Positions 52,111-63,241 of a stretch of DNA of 64,000 bases are shown piece by piece. The stretch is from Colletes latitarsis (taxonomy: Eukaryota; Arthropoda; Insecta; Hymenoptera; Colletidae): assembly GCF_051014445.1 (NCBI RefSeq), contig NC_135134.1, positions 10,693,672-10,757,671 on the forward strand, read 5' to 3'. The position numbers were made by a program, and so were the translations under genes. The notes beneath the pieces are model-generated. The model saw nothing but the letters and a program-made list of their open reading frames with translations. It ran no database searches and was not told the origin of the DNA. Numbering within the stretch: position 1 is the first letter of the stretch; every line of letters starts with the position of its first letter.

Positions 52111-53880
52111 CCCGGACCTAAGCGAGACATAACCGGCGTTATCCTCTAAAACATTAACCGGAACCAGGTTTAATTGACCGTGTCAGTGTGGTACCACATT
52201 ACTACGTGGTCCAAGCCAGAAAAAGGCCAGGATCTGGCGAACAAGTATGCGAAAAATGCGAAAGTACGAGCCAGATGAGTGCAAATACCAGAACTAACCC
52301 AGACATAACCAGCCATATCCTCTAAAATACTAATCGGCACCAGCTTTTATTGACTGTTTCAGTGTGGTACCACATTACTACGTGATCCAAACCAGAAAAA
52401 GCCAAGGGTCTGGCCAACAAGTATGCGAAAAATGCGAAAGTACCAGCCAGATGAGGGCAAATCCCAGAACTTACCCAGACATAACCAGCCTTATCCTCTA
52501 AAACACTAATCGGATCCAGCTTTCATTGACTGTTTCAGTGTGGTACCACATTACTACGTGATCCAAGCCACAAAAAACCCAAGATATGGACAGCAAGTAT
52601 ACGAAAAATCCGAAAGTGCGAGCCATATGAGGGCAAATACCATAACTAACCCAGACATAACCAGCCTTATCCTCTAAAATACTAATCGGAACCAGCTTTC
52701 ATTGACTGTTTCAGTGTGGTACCACATTATTACGTGATCCAAGCCACAAAAAACCCAAGATCTGGACAGCAAGTATGCGAAAAATGCGAAAGTACGAGCC
52801 AGATGAGGGCAAATACCAGACCTAACCGAGACATATTCGGGGTTATCCTCTAAAATATTAATCGGAACCAGCTTTCATTGACTGTTTCAGTGTGGTACCA
52901 CATTACTACGTGGTCCAAGCCAGAAAAAGGCCAGGATCTGGCCAACAAGTATGCGAAAAATGCGAAAGTACGAGCCAGATGAGGGCAAATACCAGAACTA
53001 ACCCAGACATAACCAGCCTTATCCTCTAAAATACTAATCGGAACCAGCTTTCATTGACTGTTCCAGTGTGGTACCACATTACTACGTGATCCAAGCCACA
53101 AAAAGCCCAAGATCTGAACAGCAAGTATGCGAAAAATGCGAAGGTATGTGCTAGATGATGGCAAATAGCAGACCTAACCCAGGAATAACCGGTGTTCTCC
53201 ACTAAAATATTAATCGGAACCAGCTTTTATTGACTGTTTCAGTGTGGTACCGCATTACTACGTGATCCAAACCAGAAAAATCCCAGGGTCTGGCCAACAA
53301 GTATGCGAAAAATGCGAAAGTACGAGCCAGATGAGGGCAAATACCAGACCTAACCGAGACATATTCGGGGTTATCCTCTAAAATATTAATCGGAACCAGC
53401 TTTCATTGACTGTTTCAATGTGGTACCACATTACTACGTGGTCCAAGCCAGAAAAAGGCCAGGATCTGGCCAACAAGTATGCGAAAAATGCGAATGTACG
53501 AGCCAGATGAGGGAAAATCCCAGACCTAACCGAGACATAACCGGCGCTATCCTGTAAAATATTAATCGGAACCAGCTTTTATTGACTGTTTCAGTGTGGT
53601 ACCACATTACTACCTGAACCAAACCAGAAAAAGCCTAGGGTCTGTCCAACAAGTATGCGAAATGCGAAAGTACGAGGCAGATGAGGGCAAATACCAGAAC
53701 TAACCCAGACATAACCAGCCTTATCCTCTAAAATACTAATCGGAACCAGGATTAATTGACTGCTTCAGTGTGGTACCACATTACTACGTGATCCAAGCCA
53801 CAAAAAACCGAAGATCTGGAAAGCAAGTATGCAAAAAATGCGATAATACGAGCCAGATGAGGGTTAATACCAGACCTAAT

Positions 53881-54830
53881 CCAGACATAACCGGCGTTAT
53901 CCTCTAAAATACTAATCGGAACCAGCTTTCCTTGACTGTTTCAGTGTGGTACCACATTACTACGTGATCCAAGCCACAAAAAACCCAAGATCTGGACAGC
54001 AAGTATGCGATAAATGCGAAAGTATGTGCTAGATGATGGCAAATAGCAGACCTAAACCAGGAATAATCGGTGTTCTCCACTAAAATATTAATCGGAACCA
54101 GCTTTTATTGACTGTTTCAGTGTGGTACCACATTACTACCTGAACCAAACCAGGAAAAGCCCAGGGTCTGTCCAACAAGTATGCGAAAAATGCGAAAGTA
54201 CGAGCCAGATGAGGGCAAATACCAGACATAACCCAGACCTAACCGGCGTTATCCTCTAAAACATTAACCGGAACCAGGTTTAATTGACCGTGTCAGTGTG
54301 GTACCACATTACTACGTGGTCCAAGCCAGAAAAAGGCCAAGATCTGGCGAACAAGTATGCGAAAAATGCGAAAGTACGAGCCAGATGAGTGCAAATACCA
54401 GAACTAACCCAGACATAACCAGCCATATCCTCTAAAATACTAATCGGAACCAGCTTTCATTGACTGTTTCAGTGTGGTACCACATTATTACGTGATCCAA
54501 GCCACAAAAAACCCAAGATCTGGACAGCAAGTATGCGAAAAATGCGAAAGTACGAGCCAGATGAGGGCAAATACCAGACCTAACCCAGACATAACCGGCG
54601 TTATCCTCTAAAATATTAATCGCAACCAGGATTAGTTGACTGTTTCAGTGTGGTACCACATTACTACGTGATCCAAACCAGAAAAAGCCCAGGGTCTGGC
54701 CAACAAGTATGCGAAAAATGCGAAAGTACGAGCCAGATGAGGGAAAATCCCAGACCTAAGCCAGACATAACCAGCCTTATCCTCCAAAATACTAATCGGA
54801 ACCAGGATTAATTGACTGCTTCAGTGTGGT
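53881..54830. repeat. D2 partner of 40,681-41,630 (offset 13,200)
   Basis: See the landmarks listed for the partner. The segment just upstream (53,434 to about 53,900) aligns better with 42,696-43,160 (offset 10,738) or 40,055 (offset about 13,376). Another monomer near 53,061 aligns with 38,981 (offset 14,080, 80 monomers). D2 is therefore a mosaic of D1 pieces rather than one clean copy. Confidence 0.75.
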
Positions 54831-55364
54831 ACGATATTACTACATGATCCAAAGTAGAAAAAGCCCAGGGTCTGGCCAACAAGTATGCGAAAAATGCGAA
54901 AGTACGAGCCAGATGAGGGAAAATCCCAGACCTAACCGAGACATAACCGGCGCTATAATGTAAAATATTAATCGGAACCAGCTTTTATTGACTGTTTCAG
55001 TGTGGTACCACATTACTACCTGAACCAAACCAGAAAAAGCCTAGGGTCTGTCCAACAAGTATGCGAAATGCGAAAGTACGAGGCAGATGAGGGCAAATAC
55101 CAGAACTAACCCAGACATAACAGGCGTTACCCTCTAAAATATTAATCGCAACCAGGTTTAATTGACTGTTTCGGTGTGGTACCACATTACTACGTGGTTC
55201 GAGCCAGAAAAGAACCCTGAATGTGGCAAACAAGTATGCCAAAAATGCGAAAGTATGTGGCAGATGATTGCAAATACCAGACGTAACCCAGACATAACCA
55301 GCGTTATCCTCCAAAATATTATTCGCAACCAGATTTAATTGACTGTTTCAGTATGGTACCACAT

Positions 55365-57090
55365 TGCTACGTGATCCTAACAATAGAAAAACCCAGGATC
55401 TGGCCACTCAAGTATGCGAAAAATGCGAAAGTACGGGCCAGATGTGGGCAAATCCCAGACCTAACCGAGACATAACCTGCGTTATCCTCTAAAATTTTAA
55501 TCGCAGCCAGGTTTATTTGACTGTTTCAGTGTGGTACCACATTACTACGTGATCCTAACAATAGAAAAACGCAGGGTCTGGCCATTGAAGTATGCGAAAA
55601 ATGCGAAAGTACGGGCCAGATGAGGGCAAATCCCATACCTAACCGAGATATAACCGGCAATATCCACTAAAATAATAATCGAAACCAGGTTTAATTGACT
55701 GTTTCGGTGTGGAATGTCATTATTACGGGATCCAAACCAGAAAAAACCCAGGATCAGGCCAACAAGTATGCGAAAAATGCGAAAGTACGAGCCAGATGAG
55801 GGCAAATCCCAGACCTAACCGAGACATAAACGGCGTTATCCTCTAAAATATTTATCGCAACCAGGTTTAATTGACTGTTTGGGTGTGGAACCTCATTACT
55901 TCGGGATCCAAACCAGAAAAAACCCAGGATCTGGCCAACAAGTATGCGAAAAATGCGAAAGTACGAGCCAGATGAGGGCAAATCCCAGACCTAACCGAGA
56001 CATAAACGGCGTTATCCTCTAAAATATTTATCGCAACCAGGTTTAATTGACTGTTTGGGTGTGGAACCGCATTACTACGTGACACAAACCAGAAAAAACC
56101 CAGCATCTGGCCAACAAGTATGCGAAAAAAGCGAAAGTATGAGCCAGATGATTGTAAATACCAGAACTAACCCAGACGTAACCTGCGTCATCCTCTAAAA
56201 TACTATTCGGAACCAGCTTCTATTGACTGTTTCAGTGTGGTACCACATTACTACGTGATACAAAGCAGAAAAAGGCCAGAATCTGGCCAACAAGTAAGCG
56301 AATAATGCGAAAGTACGAGCAAAATGAGGGCAAATACCAGACCTATCCCAGACATAGCCGGCGTTATCCTCTAAAATATTAATCGGAGCCAAGTTTATTT
56401 GACTGTTTCAGTGTGGTACCACATTACTACGTGGTCCAAGCCTGAAAAAGGCCAGGATCTGGCCAACAAGTAATGCGAAAAATGCGAAATTACGATCCAG
56501 ATGAGTGAAAATCCCAGACCTAACCGTGACATAACCGGCGTTATCCTCTAAAATATTAATCGCAACCAGGTTTAATTGACTGTTTCGGTGTGGAACCCCA
56601 TTACTACGGGACCCAAACCAGAAAAAACACAGGATCTGGCCAACAGATATGCGAAAAACGCGAAAGTATGAGCCAGATGATAGCAAATACCAGAACAAAC
56701 CCAGACATAGCCAGCGTTATCCTCTAAAATACTAGTCGGAACCAGCTTCTATTGACTGTTTATGTGTGGTACCACATTACTACGTGATACAAACCAGAAA
56801 AAGCCCAGGATCTGGCCAACAAGTGTGCGAAAAATGCGGAAGTACGAGCCAGATGAGGGCAAATACCAGACCTAACCGAGACATAGCCTGCGTTATCATC
56901 TAAAATACTCATCGGAACCAGCCTTCATTGACTGTTTCAGTGTGGTACCACATTACTGCGTGATCCAAACCAGAAAAAGCCCAGGATCTGGCCAACAGGT
57001 ATGCGAAAAATGCGGAAGTACGAGCCTGATGAGGGCAAATACCAGACCTAACTCAGACCTAACCAGCGTTATCCTCTAAAATATTGAAAG
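55365..57090. repeat. E2 segmental duplication, copy 1 (partners near 58.7-60.9 kb)
   Basis: The section 55,365-55,820 matches 58,715-59,170 at offset 3,350 (19 monomers), including CCTAACAATAGAAAAACG. The section from about 56,101 matches 59,803 onward at offset 3,702 (21 monomers): CAGCATCTGG at 56,101 and 59,803; ACATAGCCTGCG at 56,881 and 60,583. The offset grows to 3,879 at GCCTTCATTG (56,921 and 60,800), one monomer more. A third partial copy starts near 63,195 (GATTGTAAATACC; offset 3,343 from 59,852). Confidence 0.8.
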
Positions 57091-57806
57091 AATCCAGGTT
57101 GAATTGACTATCTCAGTGCGGCACCACATTAATACGTGATCCTAACCAGAAAAAAGCCCAGTAGCTGCCCAACAAGTATGAGAAAAATACATAAGTACGA
57201 GCCAAATGAGGGCAATTCCCAGAGCTAAGCGAGACATAACCTGCGTTACCCTCTAAAATACTAATCGGAACCAGCTTTTACTGACTGTTTCAGTGTGGTA
57301 CCACATTACTACGTGATCCAAACCAGCAAAAAGCCTAGGATCTGGCCAACAAGTATGAGAAAAATACGAAAGTACGAGCCAGATGGTGGCAAATCCCAGA
57401 GCTAACCGAGACATAACCTGCGTTATCCTCTAAAATACTAATCGGAACCAGCTTCTATTGACTGTTTCAGTGTGGTACCACATTATTACGTGATCCAAAC
57501 CAGAAAAAGCCCAGGATCTGCCCAACAAGTATGAGAAAAATACGAAAGTACGAGCCAAATGAGGGCAAATACTAGACCTAACCCAGACATAACAGGCGTT
57601 ACCCTCTAAAATATTAATCGCAACCAGGTTTAATTGACTGTTTCGGTGTGGTACCACATTACTACGTGGTTCGAGCCAGAAAAGAACCCTGGATGTGGCA
57701 AACAAGTATGCCAAAAATGCGAAGGTATGTGGCAGATGATTGCAAATACCAGACGTAACCCAGACATAACCAGCGTTATCCTCCAAAATATTATTCGCAA
57801 CCAGAT

Positions 57807-59808
57807 TTAATTGACTGTTTCAGTATGGTACCGCACTACTACGTGATCGAAACCAGAAAAAGGCCAGGATCTTGCCAATAAGTGTGCGAAAATTGCGGAA
57901 GTACGATCCAGATTAGTGAAAATCCCAGACCTAACCGAGACATAACCGGCGTTATCCTCTAAAATATTAATCGCAACCAGGTTTATTTGACTGTTTCGGT
58001 GTGGAACGTCATTATTACGGGATCCAAACCAGAAAAAACCCAGCACCTGGCCAACAAGTATGCGAAAAAAGCGAAGGTATGAGCCAGATGATTGCAAATA
58101 CCAGAACTAACCCATACATAACCAGCGTTATCCTCTAAAACACTAATCGGAACCAGCTTTTATTGACTGTTTTAGTGTGGTACCACATTACTACGTGGTC
58201 CAAGCCTGAAAAAGGCCTGGATCTGGCCAACAAGTATGCGAAAAATGCGAAATTGCGATCCAGATGAGTGAAAATCCCAGACCTAACCGAGACATAACCG
58301 GCGTTATCCTCTAAAATATTAATCGCAACCAGGTTTAATTGACTGTTTCGGTGTGGAACCTCATTACTACGGGATCCAATCAGAAAAAACCCAGGATCTG
58401 GCCAACAAGTATGCGAAAAATGCGGAAGTACGAGCCAGATGAGGGCAAATACCAGACCTAACCGAGACATAGCCTGCGTTATCATCTAAAATACTAATCG
58501 GAACCAGCTTCTATTGACTGCTTCAGTGTGGTACCACATTACTACGTGGTCCAAGCATGAAAAAGGCCAGGATCTGGCCAACAAGTATGCGAAAAATGCG
58601 AAATTACGTCCAGATTAGTGAAAATCCCAGACCTAACCGAGACATAACCGGCGTTATCCTCTAAAATATTAATCGCAACCAGGTTTAATTGACTGTTTCA
58701 GTGTGGTACCACATTGCTACGTGATCCTAACAATAGAAAAACCCAGGATCTGGCCACTCAAGTATGCGAAAAATGCGAAAGTACGGGCCAGATGTGGGCA
58801 AATCCCAGACCTAACCGAGACATAACCTGCGTTATCCTCTAAAATTTTAATCGCAGCCAGGTTTATTTGACTGTTTCAGTGTGGTACCACATTACTACGT
58901 GATCCTAACAATAGAAAAACGCAGGGTCTGGCCATTGAAGTATGCGAAAAATGCGAAAGTACGGGCCAGATGAGGGCAAATCCCATACCTAACCGAGATA
59001 TAACCGACAATATCCACTAAAATAATAATCGAAACCAGGTTTAATTGACTGTTTCGGTGTGGAATGTCATTATTACGGGATCCAAACCAGAAAAAACCCA
59101 GGATCAGGCCAACAAGTATGCGAAAAATGCGAAAGTACGAGCCAGATGAGGGCAAATCCCAGACCTAACCGAGACATAACCGGCGTTATCCTCTAAAATA
59201 TTAATCGCAATCAGGTTTAATTGACTGTTTCAGTGTGGTCCCACATTACTACTTGGTCCAAGCCAGAAAAAGGCCAGGATCTGGCCAACAAGTATGCGAA
59301 AAATGCGAAATTACGATCCGGATTAGGGAAAATCCCAGACCTAACCGAGACATAACCGGCGTTATCCTCTAAAATATTAATCGCAACCAGGCTTAATTGA
59401 CTGTTTCGGTGTGGAACGTCATTATTACGGGATCCAAACCAGAAAAAATCCAGCATCTGGCCATCAAGTATGCGAAAAAAGTGAAAGTATGAGCCAGATG
59501 ATTGCAAATACCAGAACTAACCCAGACATAACCAGCGTTATCCTCTAAAACACTAATCGGAACCAGCTTTTCTTGACTGTTTCAGTGTGGTACCACATTA
59601 CTACGTGGTCCAAGCCTGAAAAAGGCCTGGATCTGGCCAACAAGTATGCGAAAAATGCGAAATTACGATCCAGATGAGTGAAAATCCCAGACCTAACCGA
59701 GACATAACCGGCGTTATCCTCTAAAATATTAATCGCAACCAGGTTTAATTGACTGTTTCGGTGTGGAACCTCATTACTACGGGATCCAAACCAGAAAAAA
59801 CCCAGCAT
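57807..59808. repeat. Eight-monomer periodicity, ~1,410 bp
   Basis: Monomers beginning near 57,807 and 58,135 have close counterparts near 59,217 and 59,545, in both cases 1,410 bp downstream. Shared variants include CACTAATCGGAACCAGC, CTGAAAAAGGCCTGGATCTGG and ATGAGTGAAAATCCC. Confidence 0.7.
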
Positions 59809-60900
59809 CTGGCCAACAAGTATGCGAAAAAAGCGAAAGTATGAGCAAGATGATTGTAAATACCAGAACTAACCCAGACGTAACCTGCGTCATCCTCTAA
59901 AATACTATTCGGAACCAGCTTCTATTGACTGTTTCAGTGTGGTACCACATTACTACGTGATACAAAGCAGAAAAAGGCCAGAATCTGGCCAACAAGTAAG
60001 CGAAAAATGCGAAAGTACGAGCAAAATGAGGGCAAATACCAGACCTATCCCAGACATAGCCGGCGTTATCCTCTAAAATATTAATCGGAACCAAGTTTAC
60101 TTGACTGTTTCAGTGTGGTACCACATTACTACGTGGTCCAAGCCAGAAAAAGCCCAGGATCTGGCCAACAAGTAATGCGAAAAATGCGAAATTACGATCC
60201 AGATGAGTGAAAATCCCAGACCTAACCGTGACATAACCGGCGTTATCCTCTAAAATATTAATCGCAACCAGGTTTAATTGACTGTCTCGGTGTGGAACCC
60301 CATTACTACGGGACCCAAACGAGAAAAAACACAGGATCTGGCCAACAGATATGCGAAAAACGCGAAAGTATGAGCCAGATGATAGCAAATACCAGAACAA
60401 ACCCAGACATAGCCAGCGTTATCCTCTAAAATACTAGTCGGAACCTGCTTCTATTGACTGTTTATGTGTGGTACCACATTACCACGTGATACAAACCAGA
60501 AAAAGCCCAGGATCTGGCCAACAAGTATGCGAAAAATGCGGAAGTACGAGCCAGATGAGGGCAAATACCAGACCTAACCGAGACATAGCCTGCGTTATCA
60601 TCTAAAATACTAATCGGAACCAGCTTCTATTGACTGTTTCAGTGTGGTACCACATTCCTACGTTATCCAAACCAGCAAAAAGCCCAGGATCTGCCCAACA
60701 AGTATGAGAAAAATACGAAAGTACGAGCCAAATGAGGGCAATTCCCAGAGCTAACCAAGACATAACCTGCGTTATCCTCTAAAATACAAATCGGAACCAG
60801 CCTTCATTGACTGTTTCAGTGTGGTACCACATTACTGCGTGATCCAAACCAGAAAGAGCCCAGGATCTGGCCAACAAGTATGCGAAAAATGCGAAAGTAC
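58715..60900. repeat. E2 segmental duplication, copy 2
   Basis: Partner of 55,365-57,090. Relative to that copy it has two extra monomers near 59.2-59.7 kb and one near 60.62-60.79 kb. The extra material near 59.2 kb carries CCCACATTACTACTTGG and GGAACGTCATTATTACGGG monomers, which also occur near 57.8-58.0 kb. Confidence 0.75.
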
Positions 60901-61308
60901 GAGCCAGATGATGGCAAATCCCAGACTTATCCGAGACATAACCGGCGTTATCCTCTAAAATATTAATCGCAACCAGGTTTAATTGACCGTTTCGGTATGG
61001 AACCCCATTACTACGGGATCCAAACCGGAAAAAACACAGGATCTGGCCAACAAATATGCGAAAAACGCGAAAGTATGAGCCAGATGATAGCAAATACCAG
61101 AACAAACCCAGACATAGCCAGCGTTATCCTCTAAAATACTAGTCGGAACCGGGTGCTATTGACTGTTTCAGTGTGGTACCACATTACTACGGGATCCAAA
61201 CCAGAAAAAACCCAGGATCTGGCCAACTAGTATGCGAAAAATGCGAAAGAACGGGCCAGATAAGGGCAAATCCCAGACCTAACCGAGACATAACCTGCGT
61301 TATCCTCT

Positions 61309-63241
61309 AAAATACTATTCGGAACCAGGTTTAATTGACTGTTTCGGTGTGGAATGTCATTACTACGTGATACAAACCAGAAAGAGCCCAGGATCTGGCC
61401 AACAAGTATGCGAAAAATGCGAAAGTACGAACCAGATGATGGCAAATCCCAGACCTAACCGAGACATAACCGGCGTTATCCTCTAAAATATTAATCGCAA
61501 CCAGGTTTAATTGACTGTTTCAGTGTGGTCCCACATTACTACTTGGTCCAAGCCAGAAAAAGGCCAGGATCTGGCCAACAAGTATGCGAAAAATACGAAA
61601 GTACGGGCCAGATAAGGGCAAATCCCAGACCTAACCGAGACATAACCTGCGTTATCCTCTAAATTACTATTCGGATCCAGGTTTAATCGACTGTTTCGGT
61701 GTGGAACCTCATTACTACGGGATCCAACCAGAAAAAACCCATGATCTGGCCAACAAGTATGCGAAAAATGCGAAAGTACGAGCCAGATGAGGGCAAATCG
61801 CAGACCTAACCGAGACATAACCTGCGTTATCCTCTAAAATATTAATCGCAACCAGGTTTATTTGACTGTTTCAGTGTGGTCCCACATTACTACTTGGTCC
61901 AAACCAGAAAAGGGCCAGGATCTGGCCAACAAGTATGCGAAAAATGCGAAAGAACGGGCCAGATAAGGGCAAATCCCAGACCTAACCGAGACATAACCTG
62001 CGTTATCCTCTAAAATACTATTCGGAACCAGGTTTAATTGACTGTTTCGGTGTGGAATGTCATTACTACGTGATACAAACCAGTAAGAGCCCAGGATCTG
62101 GCCAACAAGTATGCGAAAAATGCGAAAGTACGAGCCAGATGAGGGCAAATCGCAGACTTATCCGAGACATAACCTGCGTTATCCTCTAAAATACTATTCG
62201 GAACCAGGTTTAATTGACTGTTTCGGTGTGGAATGTCATTACTACGTGATACAAACCAGAAAGAGCCCAGGATCTGGCCAACAAGTATGCGAAAAATGCG
62301 AAAGTACGAGCCAGATGATGGCAAATCCCAGACCTAACCGAGACATAACCGGCCTTATCCTCTAAAATATTAATCGCAACCAGGTTTAATTGACTGTTTC
62401 AGTGTGGTCCCACATTACTACTTGGTCCAAGCCAGAAAAAGGCCAGGATCTGGCCAACAAGTATGCGAAAAATGCGAAAGTACGGGCCAGATAAGGGCAA
62501 ATCCCAGACCTAACCGAGACATAACCTGCGTTATCCTCTAAAATATTAATCGCAACCAGGTTTAATAGACTGTTTCAGTGTGGTCCCACATTACTACTTG
62601 GTCCAAACCAGAAAAGGGCCAGGATCTGGCCAACAAGTATGCGAAAAATGCGAAAGAACGGGCCAGATAAGTGCAAATCCCAGACCTAACCGAGACATAA
62701 CCTGCGTTATCCTCTAAAATACTATTCGGAACCAGGTTTAATTGACTGTTTCGGTGTGGAATGTCATTACTACGTGATACAAACCAGAAAGAGCCCAGGA
62801 TCTGGCCAACAAGTATGCGAAAAATGCGAAAGTACGAGCCAGATGATGGCAAATCCCAGACCTAACCGAGACATAACCGGCGTTATCCTCTAAAATATTA
62901 ATCGCAACCAGGTTTAATTGACTGTTTCAGTGTGGTCCCACATTACTACTTGGTCCAAGCCAGAAAAAGGCCAGGATCTGGCCAACAAGTATGCGAAAAA
63001 TGCGAAAGTACGGGCCAGATAAGGGCAAATCCCAGACCTAACCGAGACATAACCTGCGTTATCCTCTAAATTACTATTCGGATCCAGGTTTAATCGACTG
63101 TTTCGGTGTGGAACCTCATTACTACGGGATCCAACCAGAAAAAACCCATGATCTGGCCAACAAGTATGCGAAATCGCGAAAGTATGAGCCAGATGATTGT
63201 AAATACCAGAACTAACCCTGACGTAACCTGCGTCATTCTCT
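61309..63241. repeat. Higher-order unit of four monomer types, 704- and 1,407-bp periods
   Basis: Monomer types can be named by their variants: P (ACTATTCGG, GGAATGTCATT), Q (CTTGGTCCAAGCC), R (AAATTACTATTCGGATCC, ACCCATGATCTGG) and Q' (CTTGGTCCAAACC, AAAGAACGGGCC). From 61,309 the order is P Q R Q' P P Q Q' P Q R, with starts at 61,309, 61,485, 61,661, 61,836, 62,012, 62,188, 62,364, 62,540, 62,716, 62,892 and 63,068. The P-Q-R string repeats after 1,407 bp and Q'-P after 704 bp. Confidence 0.85.

Larger units (their letters stand above)
48100..55135. repeat. Subfamily block D2
   Basis: D-type monomers with the D1 markers. Besides the 13,200-bp partners, a section at about 49,366-49,785 matches 34,580-35,000 at offset 14,786 (84 monomers), including the rare TCAGTATGGT and CAAGACAGACGAAGGC variants. 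The block ends where monomers with AACAGGCGTTACCCTC and GTGGTTCGAGCCAG begin. Confidence 0.8.
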
